Assembly: GCA_900095095.1 (NCBI GenBank)
Contig: FMBT01000328.1
Location: 124,001-188,000 of the forward strand
Length of the DNA stretch: 64,000 nucleotides
Origin: Fragilariopsis cylindrus CCMP1102
Lineage: Eukaryota; Bacillariophyta; Bacillariophyceae; Bacillariales; Bacillariaceae
Direction: 5' to 3'
The first letter of the stretch is position 1; the number at the start of each line of letters is the position of its first letter. The position numbers and the translations under genes are program-made. The notes under the pieces are model-generated. The model made no database searches, had not been told where the DNA came from, and saw only the letters and a list, made by a program, of their open reading frames with translations. This document shows, in pieces, positions 35,905 through 48,709 of the stretch.

Positions 35905-38213
35905 ATGACATCCTCTACTCACGTTCCTGGTGCCGGTGGTGGTTCACCCTTTGCTGATAGTACCGACTGTGTATGCTGCAATAATCCTTGGTCACGACAG
36001 GCATCGAATAAGTTTGCATTGTTGTGCGGAGTTTGTGAACCGATCGAAGTCAAAACTGATCAATCATTAGATCCAACTAATTTTGATCTTTCTATTTCAC
36101 CTGCAGATAATTTCTTTAGTTATTGTAACGGGGGATGGCAGGCACGGAATCCTATCCCACCCGAGTATCCAAATTGGAATACATTCCTTGAACTTCATAC
36201 ACAAAATCAAGAACGTATTAAACTGTTACTTGATGGCGATGGCAAGGCTGATGATACTGATGAAAGTAAGGACAATCTTCCACTCGAAGGTGAGGCAAAG
36301 ATGGTATCCATTTATTACAATGCAGCATTAGATGAAGATGCTATTGAGAAGGCGGGACATGTTATACCCCTTGCGTCACTTATGGATCACTGTGAAAGTG
36401 CCGCTTCGTCAAAGGATCGTGCACGTATACTCGGTGAATTTTTATCTAAATTTGGTTTAGATTTTTTTTTCGGTGTTGGAGCATCTCCCGATAAGAAAGA
36501 TAGTAATCATTGTATTGCACAAATTGGTCAATCTGGTCTTGGTTTACCTGATCGTGATTATTACTTTGATGAAGATAAAGCAGAAAAACGTGAAGAATAT
36601 AAAAAGCATATAGCAAATATGTTGGTTTTATTGGACCCGGCTACGTACAAATCGGATGATGATGATGACGTTGCTACACGAGTTGCTTTGACGATTTATA
36701 ATATCGAATTACAAATTGCTCAATCGCATATGACCAAAACGGAGTCTAGAGATCCATTAGTAACGTATAATAAAATGTCTATGTCGGAATTGACGGAATT
36801 ATGTGGTAGCGTATTTGACTTTGCTACGTACTTTATGTCAATGGGAAAGGATTCCATCGATGACGTTGGTGATATCAATGTACGAAATATTGAGGCAATT
36901 AAAAAATTGCTAACGTTATTATGGATTTGAAGGACGAGGATATCGTTCATTATTAAAATTCCATACGGTTGGTACATTAGCTTCATACTTGCCCAAAGCA
37001 TTTGTCCTTGAAGATTTTCACTTTTATCAAACAATCTTGTCCGGTACGAAAGAATTAAAACCAAGATGGAAACGTGCAATGTCATACACCGAAAATGCTT
37101 TAGGTGATGCTTTGGGGAAGATGTACTGTGAAAAGTACTTTGATGAAAATTGTAAATCAAGAGCATTTGCTATGGTAGAAAGTGTCCGGGCTGCATTAGA
37201 GGAACGTTTAAAAGAAGTCACATGGATGACGGCAGACGATACAAGAAAGGCTGCACTGCAAAAAATGTCCAACTTTAAGATTAAAATTGGTTACCCAGAC
37301 GAATGGATCGATTATTCGACTATGTCGATCGAGGAAGGTTACCATTTGTTTCTCTTGTAATTTCTTCGAAGAAATTTGATCACAAACGTGAAATGAAAGA
37401 AATGAATGCACCCACCAATCGTATCAAGTGGGAGATGACACCGCAAACGATCAATGCGTACTACCATCCTAGTTTGAATGAAATTGTTTCCCAGCGGCGA
37501 TATTGCAACCACCATTTTTTAACATGGATGCAGACGATGCTGTCAATTATGGTGCAATTGGTGCTATTGTCGGTCACGAGATGACTCACGGATTCGACGA
37601 TCAAGGATGTAAATATGATTTTGAAGGTAACATGAAAGACTGGTGGACTGAAAGGACAAGACAGAATACGAGAAAAGAGTAAGACAAGAATCATTGCGCA
37701 TTTGATGATACTAGAAGCTTCTTCACTGTTATTATGCTGCTGCTGCTTTTTGCCAAGGAATATTGTTCTCTCCACGTTAATCCCTTACTTTTTTTTGACA
37801 TCCTTCTTCTTTTTACAACGCATTTATAGGTGCAAGTGATGGTAGACCAAGCGAACGAATTTGAAGTTGAAGGACAAAAGGTTCAAGGGAAACTAACATG
37901 TGGTGAAAATATCGCAGATTTAGGTGGATTACGACTTTCGTACCGTGCCCTGTTGGCTACTAAATTTGATGATACTAAGCTTATTGGTGGATTCACACCC
38001 ACTCAACGTTTTTTCTTGGCATGGGGTACTGGATGGAGACAAAATATTGGTAAAGAAAGAGCACTTCAATTATTAACTTTGGACCCTCATGGCCCGAATG
38101 AGATGAGGGCCAATTCACCATTATCCAATATTAGTGAATTCCACCAGGCTTTTGGGATAAAGAAAGGTGATCCGATGTACAAAGAATTAGAAACACGTGT
38201 CGATATTTGGTAG
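35905..38213 (+). CDS. M13 (neprilysin-like) zinc endopeptidase
   Basis: Exons 35905-37678 and 37830-38213, with a 151-bp intron, encode about 720 aa, the normal M13 length. N-terminal [18 protein letters not shown] corresponds to the family's start of the peptidase fold. The C-terminal half shows the substrate-binding [21 protein letters not shown], zinc motif [13 protein letters not shown], and third ligand [14 protein letters not shown], so it should be an active peptidase that cuts small peptides. Unlike most M13 enzymes it has no signal peptide or anchor; the first 40 residues contain a Cys cluster ([14 protein letters not shown]). Five single bases appear missing, near 36905, 36953, 37352, 37487 and 37650. 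All correct to one frame, and the corrected length is divisible by three. Confidence 0.87.
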
Positions 38214-38739
38214 AGTGATAGAGTTGTTTTCATATCGATCATTGAAATTAATGATTATCCACCATATCACCATAAAATCATTTAGGTTACAAGTTTGAAT
38301 TACTTTTCACGTAGGATATTACTACTAGGAATATACCCTCAGCTTACAGATTTAAATTTCTCCCATTCTTTTGAAACTAGAAGTAATTAGTACCGTATAT
38401 GGTACAATACAGTTTTAATTCAGTATCTTGCTTTACTATATGTTTTACAAACCAACCACACTCTTAAAGTCCATCCTCTGTATTGAAAATCTTATATACA
38501 TATCAAATAGCAAAGGGATTTTTTTAGAAAGAAATCCATTGAATATGTAATTCTCTACTATATGTTTGGTCATACAAGCATTTGCTTCTCCCCCCATCTC
38601 GAGTAACGAATCCAACACAATATCAAGAAATCCATTCTCAAACCCAGAATCAACATTTAAAAAGTACTCTTTTTTAATATGTATTGCATACAGGTCGTTG
38701 TCGTCATCATTATTTCGTCTTCTTCGTTCAATTCCTGTC
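38214..38739. other. intergenic region between convergent genes
   Basis: 3' flanks of the M13 peptidase and POLD2. An ORF on the minus strand (38445-38792) overlaps POLD2's end but lacks support. Confidence 0.5.
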
Positions 38740-40523
38740 TCATTTGTCATTATTTTTTCGTTCATCATCATCATTGACGTCGTTATTATCATTTTCGTTT
38801 GTTTTGAATCTCAATACCTCAACGTCTAAAGTTTGTAAATTGACCAATACAGCTTCTCCCGTTTCACTAAACTTCGGAATACAAACCAATCGTGTTTTCG
38901 GTTTTTCAATTTCGGAAGCATCATCACCATCACTTCCCGTTGTACCGCATCGTCATCGTCGTAAGTGAGTAGTTTCGTTGCAAAGCCTTCTTCGCAATTT
39001 CCACAGAAATATATATTCGGAGTTGCTCGGTTCAATACCATTGGATCACCCGATGGTACCATCCCCAAACTAGAACTACTTGGACCTGTTGGACATATAT
39101 GAGACCATCGCAATGTCTGTTCCAAAGCTTCTAATTCGGTTAAGAGTTGTGGTGACGACGATGTTGAGTTGTTGTTGTCGTCCTCATCGTCTTCTTTCTT
39201 CTGTCCGTCATTATCATCGTCGGATGGTAGTGCCTGTGGTTTGAGAATATGTTTCTGCAAATCCCGTACATTTAAACCGTCTGTACCTAGAACAAGTTGA
39301 TTCCCATGCATCGCTTCGTATGGATTAGGCGTCATATGAGCCATCGATGCAGCACTACCAGTTGTATCACGTAGAGTGTGAGGTAATAAACTAGAATGGA
39401 ACGGCCGTTGAGGCCAGTTCCGTGAGGTTGGATCGGTCGCCGATGGTAATATATCCAAGGGGATACTGGCAGTACGTGTCACCTGAAGTCCCCATAGATC
39501 TAATTCTCGTAGTCCCATTGTCGGTTCGACTGCACCCGGTCCAGATCCAGCAACGACGATCCGAGCGACCCTGGCAGCGCTGTCTGGATCGAAATGTCCC
39601 TGTAGGTACGAAACAAGCATTTCTCGTGGCAATGAACTAACATCAGGATCACCGCAAAGCAAGGAAGAAACTAACAACAAATGTGGTGCTAAGTTACTTG
39701 GTTCGGATCCTGATAAAGCGTTTTTGTTGTCGTTGCCATTTTCGCAACACACAGCTGGAGGAGCCACCAAAGCAGGATTCACAATGTACTGAACATGCAT
39801 CATTCCCTTCTCATCAACTAAACCTCGTACTCCCACAACAGTACCAGTACAATATTGATATACATAACTTGGACTACTGTGCTCGCCATCATCATTGTCG
39901 TAGTCGCAATTAGCAGTATCAACAAAACGGATTGCGACACGACCTGATTCATCTTCTAAAAAGAGTTGATCACCAGAACGACAGATCGATTCCGGGTGTA
40001 GCTGTCGATCTTCTCCCGCTGCTCCATCTTGATAATAGTTATCATCACTATTACTGTTTAATCTTTCCACGATCAACGTCCCAACAACATTACTAAGACG
40101 ATTTTCTTGTAATTCCAAAATACGATCAACGTTCTTACTACTCGTAGTATTCATATCGGTGACTTTCCCGTTCCCCTCTATGTTGTTCGGTAATTTCTTC
40201 AATTGATTCCAACATTTATCCTTCAAAGCCGATAAACGGTAGGAATAAACATGAGAATACTGACGTTGGTATGGTATGATTTCATTCTCCGACGATTTCA
40301 CACTACTAGTACTAGCAGACTTAGTAGTAGAAGTTCCATTTTTTTTGTTTTCCTTGTTGTCTTTATTGGTTCCATTCTTACCCGCTGCTCCTGATGTCGA
40401 TGCTGATGTCATGCGGTTTTGAAAACGTTGCCATTTCGGTTTGTGAGATGCATAAGCTCGGACAGGGGGTTGTGTTACGCCGATCGAGGAATTGGTAGGT
40501 GAGGTCGTCATAATTTTTATCAA
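38740..40523 (-). CDS. POLD2: DNA polymerase delta small regulatory subunit
   Basis: About 594 aa, one exon. After a Ser/Thr/Asn-rich start it has YSHVYSYRLSALKDKC, an OB-fold segment (NVVGTLIVE, GDQLFLEDESGRVAIRF), then the inactive calcineurin-like phosphoesterase half: HLLLVSSLLCGDPD, TASIPLDILPSATDPTSRNW, PFHSSLLPH, TPNPYEA, LGTDGLNVRD, LRWSHICPTGP and NIYFCGN. These are POLD2 signatures; the protein holds the polymerase delta catalytic subunit together at replication forks. One base is missing near 38965; correction replaces a random tail by the conserved ending VCIPKFSETGEAVLVNLQTL and a TGA at 38740. It is longer than human POLD2 (469 aa) because of low-complexity inserts. Confidence 0.88.
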
Positions 40524-41199
40524 GATACTGCCTACTAAATACTAACAGAAAACTCTACCAAACCAATTGCAATCTACTCAAATATGATAAGGTATACTGA
40601 TACACTTAGAATTGCAAACAATTTTGTGTTCGATGTTATTTACTCTGTACTTGTATCCGTTCTAATATTACTGTGCTCCAATTATCACAATGTATGATGG
40701 ATGCTTTTGCTACGTTACCGCAATAAAGCGCGCCAATAATATAATGTCATTTTTTTCGCGGACCTAGGTTGATACGATATGATTGTAGCTATAATATTAG
40801 AGGGTATGTTCATAAAGTATGACTGACTAAATCGACTAAGATAATCTGTATATCTTGCTTCTTGACTCATCATCAAAAATCATCGCAATCACGTAAATCG
40901 TAAATAATATAGGAACATTGCTTGAACACTGAACACTCAACACTCAACACTCTACACTCATCACTTTGACAACGACATCAATTAATAGCACATCAATACC
41001 GGCATCATAGTCCTACTTGAAGTACTCGTACACAATAACAGCATAGCGATATTAGTAGCAAGATTCGTTCCTCTATTCACGAGGACGAAAGATCAGGAAG
41101 AAGAAGAAGAAAAGAGACGTTTGGGCAACTGAAGCAGCCACGCAGATAGATCCATTCCAGAAACGAGACAAAGACACAACACACTGACGCAACACCGAC
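40524..41199. promoter_or_regulatory. divergent promoter region
   Basis: 676 bp between the starts of POLD2 (minus) and the histidine phosphatase gene (plus). It contains imperfect AACACTCAACACTC repeats around 40925-40960 and an AGAAGAAGAAGA run before the plus-strand ATG. No gene seen. Confidence 0.45.
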
Positions 41200-42995
41200 A
41201 TGTCTCGACGAGATCAATCAAAACCAAATAATGTCGCCGCCGTTAAACCATCAGTAGCTTTTCATATGATTCGTCATGCTGAAAGTAACAACAATAAGGT
41301 ATATTATGATGCCAAAAATCTATTTCGATTCGGTGCATCGGACCATGACGAGGAAGGTTTTCAGCAATACGTTGATGCACATCGGAAGGCCGACCCCCTC
41401 TGAGTCCACTTGGACTGTCTCAAGCGGAATGTTTAGCTGAGAATTACTTGGTAACTGCACTGTTAAAGCATCAGGCATCGCTCCCTCTGCGTATATTATG
41501 CAGTCCCATGTTACGAACAATATTAACGATCCGACCAACAATAGAACGATTGATTTTGTCTTCATTGAGGGAAGAAGGTAGCAATGGAACATCATCGTCT
41601 TCTTCTGCTTCCTGCAATAATGGCTATAATCATAAACGCCGACCACTCCGTCACAAAATTCATATAATCATTGTTTCTTTTTACCATGAAATCGAAGGTT
41701 GTCACACAAAGGGACGACCAGAGCCAGGAATGTCTCCCAACGAAATACGTAAATGTATGTTCCAGAATATTTTCGGCACAAATAATGATGATGATGATGT
41801 TGATGAGGAAAAAATAAAAATCGATCAGTCTGACATCGATGATATTGTTACCTTTGAATTTGTTGGTTTTGGAGACCAACCCACTGATGGTTGGTATGCT
41901 CACGGATCTGGACACGAATCACGAATAGATGCCGAAGCAAGATCTGCTAAATATTGCCTATGGCTTTCTGAATACCTCGACAATCTCATGTTCTCACCTT
42001 CCATCAACAAAAACGATGATGACGATTTGTTCGATGTGGGTTGTCTAGTACCTGGAGAGGAGAAAGAAGACCAACATGATAAATTTCTTCCAATATTACG
42101 TCGTAGACGAACCGTATTAGCGATCGGACATGGAGATTTTATGTCGGTTGTTTTGAAAAGATTGGTTGGAGGATATGTTGGTGACGGAGGACGCGTAGTT
42201 GAACGGTTAGGGCTTCCGCATCGAACAGCCTTCGCGCATTATAACACGGGAGTTACGGAACTTGAATATTTCGGTCACAGTCGCTTTATCGTGATGACAA
42301 CGAACGTCACACCGCATATTCCACCTGAAAAATATAGGGAGCTACGTAGTGGAGGAACACTTCGTGATGGTTGGGCTTTCACTGTGTAAGTCAAAATGTA
42401 CTGTGTATTGTAAAAAAAGCTTAGGGTATTCATTTTCATCTTAGATAATTCGTTCACTCTATTTGTTGTTGTCGTTGTTTATGCCTTTTAAAGACCTCCC
42501 ATACCTGATATCACAGTAGAAATAGAAGTGATCAACGACAATAACGACGATAACGATATACATAATCACATCCAAGAACAAAGAACTGCATTGAAGGCAT
42601 TGTATCTGTCATCATCATTGTTGAGTGAAGAAATTATGGGTACAAGTGATAAATGTATTGTCGGAGGAAATAGCGATTCACGGCGGTTCGTTGTTAAACG
42701 GGGATTTCAAATTTTGGCGGTGTCGACGTATTCAGAAAGAACAGGGCAAATGACCGACGTTGCTATTCGACCAACGGCGGCAACCGTGCCTGAAACGCTG
42801 CTTGGGGCTATTCGTGGCTTTGCACGTTCCCGTACAAGTAGCATGACTGGCAACGAATGTCATATGTATCTCTCGGTGCGTCCTCGAACAGCGAAAGACA
42901 TAAACATTTTTAAACAGATGGGCTTTTCTAAGTCCCAACAGGATGACAAAAGAACTAATGGAAGCAATCAAGCGATCATGACTACCGCACTGTGA
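41200..42995 (+). CDS. histidine phosphatase (phosphoglycerate mutase-like) with a C-terminal GNAT-like region
   Basis: Exons 41200-42385 and 42494-42995, 562 aa. The phosphatase part shows FHMIRHAESNNN (catalytic RHAE/S motif), the DPPLSPLGLSQAE segment, ILCSPMLRTI, EIEGCHTKGRPEPGMSP and the second catalytic His in VLAIGHGDFMSVV, so phosphohydrolase activity is likely. One base is missing in the C run near 41397 (ADP-PLSPLG). Exon 2 adds a domain with GFQILAVSTY, MTDVAIRPTAATVPETLLGAIRGFAR, YLSVRPRT and MGFSKS, which follows the strand-helix order of GNAT acetyltransferases. That second assignment is weaker; acetyl-CoA P-loop residues are not obvious. Substrates unknown. Confidence 0.72.
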
Positions 42996-43138
42996 AGGTT
43001 TTGAATTAGTAGGTAGGCAAATAACAATGAAAGATTCATCTGTATAAACTATTTATTTTATTTTATGTATACTACTGCCCAATGTTGTCAGCTATATTAT
43101 CTATGTATATGAATGTAGAGCGATTTTTGCTATAGGTT

Positions 43139-46100
43139 CTATGATTCGTGATCAGAGAATGAAGAGTCGTTGTCATATCCTTCCTCCTCGTCTCCACTGT
43201 CGCTGTGAATATCAGCATGTGCGTCTACCATGTCACTATCGCTGTCGCTTTGACTTTCCGCATCGTCCAATTCCCCTGCGTTTGCTCTTTGATGATTACT
43301 AGTAGATCCAAAAACTACTTGTTCTGTGTCGGAATCCATGTCCTCATCATCAGTATCCTCTCCGCGGGCCGAAATAATGCCATCGCTATCGGATCCATTG
43401 TTTAGACGAACACACTTCAAATTTGGCAAACCACTTTGGAGACGATCCAACATATCATTTCTCGTCTCTTTCATACCCTGACAACCATAAAGTGCCAACG
43501 ACTTTAGATTCATCAAGTCCTGAAATGGATCAAAGCCCCAGAATTCACTCGCGTGTTGCTTAGATTTAAGGCCTTTAGGTTGGATAGGGCAGCCAAGGCG
43601 GCCGCTCCACGATTTGTTATTCGTTCATTTTGAGAGAGGTTGAGAGAGATCTTAAAAAAGGATTGAAACAAAGTAAATGGATAATCATGAGACACGGTTG
43701 GTCTGGAAGTGAATCATTCAAACCATTATTCACAGTGTACCATATGAACTCACCAAATTTTCGAGAGCGGCCAAAATTGAACAACCGGTATCAGTGACTC
43801 CACCACCACAAAGCTCTAATGATTCCAAGGATTTTATCTGAGCAATATGGCAGCATCCGGTATCAGTGACTCGACCGGAGAAAATGTCTAACGATTTGAG
43901 ATTTTGGAGAGATCGTAGATGCCATAGACCATTGTCGCCTATCTCTCGACTATCAAGATTCAGTACTTCCAAATTAGATAGTGATGTTAAATGCCGTAGA
44001 GAAGCATTCGTAAGATTACAGTAGAAGAGAGAAAGACGTTTCAACTTTTTGAACTTGGCAAGATGAACCATACCCAGATCCGATAGATCTGTATCAGCCA
44101 AATCCAATGAAACAAGGTTTGGAACAACTGTATTATCAGCCAAATGCGATATGGTCCAGTCACCAATAGGACAACTATCAAGATTGATTTCCTCTAGGGC
44201 AGACAAGTCAGTTAATCGAGATATGTGTGAATCTCTCACTGCAGAGTAACATGCATCCAACGTTTTTAATGATTTGATCTTTCCTTGCCACGATGATCGT
44301 CTATATTGAATAGAAAAAATAAAGAAGATCGTGAGAATACTAATTGAAAATAAGAATAGAATATAATCACCTTATGCCAATCAAATATGTTATTCGAGAT
44401 TCATTCGATTTAGAACATTCAGTTTGCTTACAATATACCAGGACAATAAGAAACATCCAAGCGCTCCAATTTTGTCAACTTGGCCAACGTATTTCCTAAT
44501 GAGGAGCTGCCAATATTGGAACAACCATTCAAATCCAATTCTTCAAGAGCCGATAACAAACTAAGATGTTTGATTCCCGTGTCGGTAATTGGAATTCTTG
44601 CTACGCTCAATATCCTCATATTTTTAGATCGTCCGAGCTGATTTGCTAATAATTCTATTCCATCGTCAGTAATGGACCTACACCATCCCAATGAAAGCTC
44701 TTCAATATTTTGGATGTGCTCTAATTCTTGTAGTCCAGTATCGGTAATCAAGTCACACTGTGATAAGTCCAACTTCTTGATCCGAATCAAATTCCCGATG
44801 GCAGCTAAACTTCGATCGGTCAAGCAGCGACAACCATCGAGAGACAATGCCTCCAGAGATATCAATGTGAAATATTAATAATAGCTTCATCGCTAAGACG
44901 ACGACAATTAGCCAACGAAAGCGTGTGAAGATGGTGCGAACGTGAGAACGCTACTAGTCCCTACCTTGAATAGAGTGACAGTTGTCTAGCTTCGCAATTT
45001 TGAGTGACGATAGTCGGATAGTTGCAGAAGTCCTTTATCAGTAAGACGCTGGGACCCTCTTAGATCGAGTAGTTTGATATGGGATGTATTACCAATGCCA
45101 CGATGATTGTTCATTTCTGATTGCGGAAAGAGGATAGGTGGCAACTTTGAGTTGTTGTTCTCGGTGCAGTTACTTTGTTACTACCATGATCCATAATAAA
45201 GGGCACGAAAGCAGTATCGTGTTGGTCGTTATTGTGGTGTTTAGAAGAAGCCGACGCAAAGCTCGACGTAGAATTACTATCATGACTTGATGTTTCGTGT
45301 TCCCTAAATTTAGCGTTATAAAAGACTTCGGGTGAATGATGTTCTAACGCTGCATCTAGATCCATTGCCTGCATGTTGTCAACGTCTTTTTTCCGATTAT
45401 CATCGTTTTTGATATATGACATTGGGCCTAGGGGTGGCGATGGCAAAAGAGGAGGACTGGCACAACTGGAGCTACCGTTGGTGGTTGGCGTAGAAGACGA
45501 ACAACTTAATGGTTCTAGCCATGAATCGGTGACTCCGCGACAACCTGATAATGTAAGTGATCCCAATTCGCAGTTCCTTAATACTCGGAGCGTAGTCGCG
45601 TTTAGCGCCGAGTGTTTGACTAATGAGGCGGTAACATCATCGACTATATCTTGTGGTAATCCTGGTGGTAAAGCACCATCCAGATAAGGGAGTGATCGAC
45701 ATAGTATGTCTGTGCACAGATCGGCCAATGGTTTGGGTGATCTCCAGCCGTTATCTTCCAGAACATAGTTATCGCCAGAGGGTACAAGTTAGAGATAAAA
45801 TCATCTGGTACCTTTGTCGATCAATGAGGAAATATCATGTGTTACCAAAAAACAGTATGTAAACAAGGTAGCTGTTAGAGAATATTGTACAAGCTGTGAA
45901 ATTATGAACACAATCGTTTCTATCACTATACCGACCACAATTACCAGGAGGAGTCGAATTACAACAACATACCGCAGAGACTACCGAATGGCGTGAGCAT
46001 AATCGCTTAGGAGATTTGGAGCAAGTTGAATTAGAGCCATCACTCGGAAGCTGTAGTAGAGAAAATCAAAGTCAGTGGGTAGCACGTATACGCACAAAAC

Positions 46101-46348
46101 CGGAGAGAGGGGGGACGAAGAATATGGATAATGTAGGTGAGAGAAGTCAGCAGTCAGTCAACAAAAACAGGTAGTCCAACTAGGATACAAGCATGGATAC
46201 AATCGAAAACCGTATCAACATCATAACTAAAACTTACACATCGATTTCTATCGTTACGAGATGAAGAATTGCCTCGATCATGCCTCTGCGTTGAACAAGC
46301 ACTTCCCATTGTGTCATCCATTCCTCTGTTGATGTATATTTCTTTCAA
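43139..46348 (-). CDS. leucine-rich-repeat protein (AMN1/F-box LRR type), possibly N-myristoylated
   Basis: Five exons: start to 46238, then 46050-45973, 45811-44432, 44300-43754 and 43650-43139; about 864 aa if the start is MGSACSTQRH at 46309. That start fits an N-myristoylation/palmitoylation site; upstream in-frame ATGs at 46321 and 46348 would remove it. The body holds cysteine-containing LRRs (LTLSGCRGVTD, LSLDGCRCLTD, LDLSQCDLITD, LSLGWCRSITDDG, LDLNGCSNIG, LELCGGGVTD), the pattern of AMN1 and F-box LRR proteins; no clear F-box is seen. The C terminus is a highly acidic Ser/Asp tail. Six missing bases are inferred, near 45800, 45140, 44985, 44960, 44875 and 43525. Likely a protein-interaction scaffold or ubiquitin-ligase adaptor. 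Confidence 0.8.
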
Positions 46349-47481
46349 AAGTGAGTCTGGGCTAAGAAGCGAAAATGGGTTTGGTATTGAACTCCTACAG
46401 ATTGAGGATTATGTACTAGTAATAGGGGCTGTGATTGCATTTATTCTTTTCTTTCGAAGAAAACATCAACATAATAATTCTGTAGGAATCAATAATATCA
46501 TTTCTGAGATTTCTGTCGATCATGATGTGTGACGCCGCCTATCAAAGATTCTTCTTGAAGAGGTGAAGTAGAGTTAGGGATCGTGAGTGAGTCGATTCAG
46601 TCCCGCTGGAAGGATCAATGTCAAAACAATTCGAGGCATGTTAAAATCTAGAATCTACATAACGTACGAATGAACCATGATATGAATGATCATGTATGCA
46701 TGTACCGGTATGAGTTCAGTAATTGCAGCACAATACTATATCTAGCATCATAGTTAACGATGTTCGCATTCTTAAAAATATTCAATAGAACAGATATGAG
46801 ATGATTTTTGACTTCAATGAAAAAGTTTGAAGTAACGATATTCACTACTATTCTGATGTACAGTAGTATTCCTAGTATATGAGAACGAGATATATGTATT
46901 TATACTCCTGCATTCCGATTTGCTAGTGGAATAATGCTTTTACCGACGATAATTTTCTTAAATATACTCTGCAAACCAAACCAAACGATTCGATTCGAAG
47001 CGCAATGATAATACAATTATAGTAATAATATTGTAACTCTGTGAAGATGATGATGTACAAGTACCTACCCCATCCTATTCATCATTATTCAACCGACTTT
47101 TTGACACATTTTCACACAAAGAAACCAATAGTAAAGAAGAGAGAGTCTGTTCAATATACAGAAATACTCCGTTGAAATATACTAGAAACCTACCATATTT
47201 TTACCTACCCATTTGTGTATACTATTATTACAATTTTTTTCTAAGTTTCCAAAATCTAGTCTCCAATTGTAGCGCATTCTATTCTCGACTGCACGGGAAA
47301 ATGGGGAGAATCGGATCAATGTAAGACGATATTGGTTCTTTCCTACCCGTGCTGTACTTATCCGAGAATGTTGAAGAGCATGGGTCGTCATTTATTGCTG
47401 ATTGGTAAGTCTCTCTTGGTTGCGTGTTGTTGTTAGCATATTATTAGGAAAGAAGATCTTGTTTTCATTTTGTTTTCATTT
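46349..47481. other. 1.1-kb intergenic region
   Basis: AT-rich spacer between the LRR gene start and the SmD3 stop. No protein-like ORF, RNA gene or repeat was recognised. The left end should contain the LRR gene promoter. Confidence 0.5.
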
Positions 47482-48223
47482 TCATCGTTGCCCGTATCCA
47501 CCACGACCACCACCACCATACGATCCCTGAGGAGGGCCTCCTCGACCACCACCGAATCCACCACCACCGCCTCCAAATCCTCTACCACCACCACGACCTC
47601 CGTCTCTACCACCACGACCACCATCTCTGCCACCACCACGACCACCAAAGCGTCCACCACCACGTCCAGCGAAATCTCTTCTCTCATTAGCTTTTCGGAT
47701 AATAGCTGCTGCTTGACCTACCGCTTGACCTACCCCTTCGGGTGGCGCACCTCCGTGCTTTCTCCAATGTTTGATTCTGATAAAAAAAGAATACAATAAG
47801 ATAAAATCGACAAAATCAATCAACCGAAAACAAGAAGAAGAAAAAAAAATGGAATGTGAGATGCTACTTGCTACTTACTTGTTACTTTTACTATGAGTCG
47901 GGTCGAATCGAGTCAATTCGGATTCCGATGCTTTGAAAAGATTTTTCTTACCTATTAAACATTGGCGCATGCTTAAGCATATCAGGTAATATAATAAAAA
48001 GAATTTCTGTACCTCGTACATAGACTTGTTTACTTTTTCTTTTGACACCATTAATATCACGAATAATACAATTCTTAAGATATAAATTCATTTGATCTTC
48101 AGCTTCAAATAATAATCCACGTATTAATTCACCATTCTTTGTTTCAATTTCAATCACAGCACCCTCGCAATCATGTAGAACAACGATAGGGATACCAACA
48201 CGATTATTACCAACAACGGACAT
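47482..48223 (-). CDS. SNRPD3: small nuclear ribonucleoprotein Sm D3
   Basis: Exons 48223-47952 and 47776-47482 with a 175-bp intron; 188 aa. The Sm fold is complete: VGIPIVVLHDCEGAVIEIET, GELIRGLLFEAEDQMNLYL (Sm1) and VYVRGTEILFIILPDMLKHAP (Sm2), which is diagnostic of SmD3. The C terminus is a long RGG/GRGG tail, the target of symmetric arginine methylation in other Sm proteins. It forms the heptameric ring on spliceosomal snRNAs with the other Sm proteins. No frame breaks. Confidence 0.93.
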
Positions 48224-48709
48224 ATTATTATATTATTATGCTATTGTCTCTATAATAATATTGAAGGTGTAGTTAGATTTGAACAACTGCAGTACATCTA
48301 CAGTATGTATTGTTGTTGATGAAGTTGTTTATTGTGTGTGTGCCTTTGTGTTGAATGAATCCGATGATGAGAGTAAATACAGTACGTACGGCAGACATAC
48401 CGTAATGTCATACCATAATGTCATACCTACATACAGTATGATCATAGAGCAAGTTAGATCCTTCGCCAATAACACCGGAAGATTTACTGGTATGTGTATA
48501 TTTAAGGTGATTGGAAAGAAACGCTCGACTATTATTAGAGTAAGGCCAATTATAGATAGAAGCTCAAATGAAGTTTTCTTTGTATGACAACAAACACACA
48601 ACAAAACAAAACAAGTAGCATTCTATTTATATCTTGGAGTTATGGCAATGGATAGTCTGCTATCTTAAAGGAGTCCGGTGTCAAAATAAGATAGTAAAGT
48701 AATAGCAAT
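48224..48709. promoter_or_regulatory. divergent promoter region
   Basis: 486 bp between SmD3 (minus) and the nucleotidase-like gene (plus). It contains a small direct repeat, CATACCGTAATGT/CATACCATAATGT, at about 48398-48424. A 102-aa ORF inside is not supported as a gene. Confidence 0.4.

Noticed and set aside
38445-38792. Minus-strand ORF overlapping the end of POLD2
   Set aside because: Its frame cannot be reached from POLD2 by the usual one-base correction, and POLD2 already ends at a family-like position.
44881-45110. Extra intron in the LRR gene between the third-exon halves
   Set aside because: LRR text continues through the region in three successive frames; missing bases explain this without splice sites.
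46269-46532. Plus-strand ORF with a hydrophobic stretch and basic tail
   Set aside because: Overlaps the antisense first exon of the LRR gene and starts at a non-ATG codon. A shorter ATG start at 46332 is possible but unsupported.
48279-48587. 102-aa plus-strand ORF between SmD3 and the nucleotidase gene
   Set aside because: Composition looks random, no motif, and it fills a divergent promoter region.
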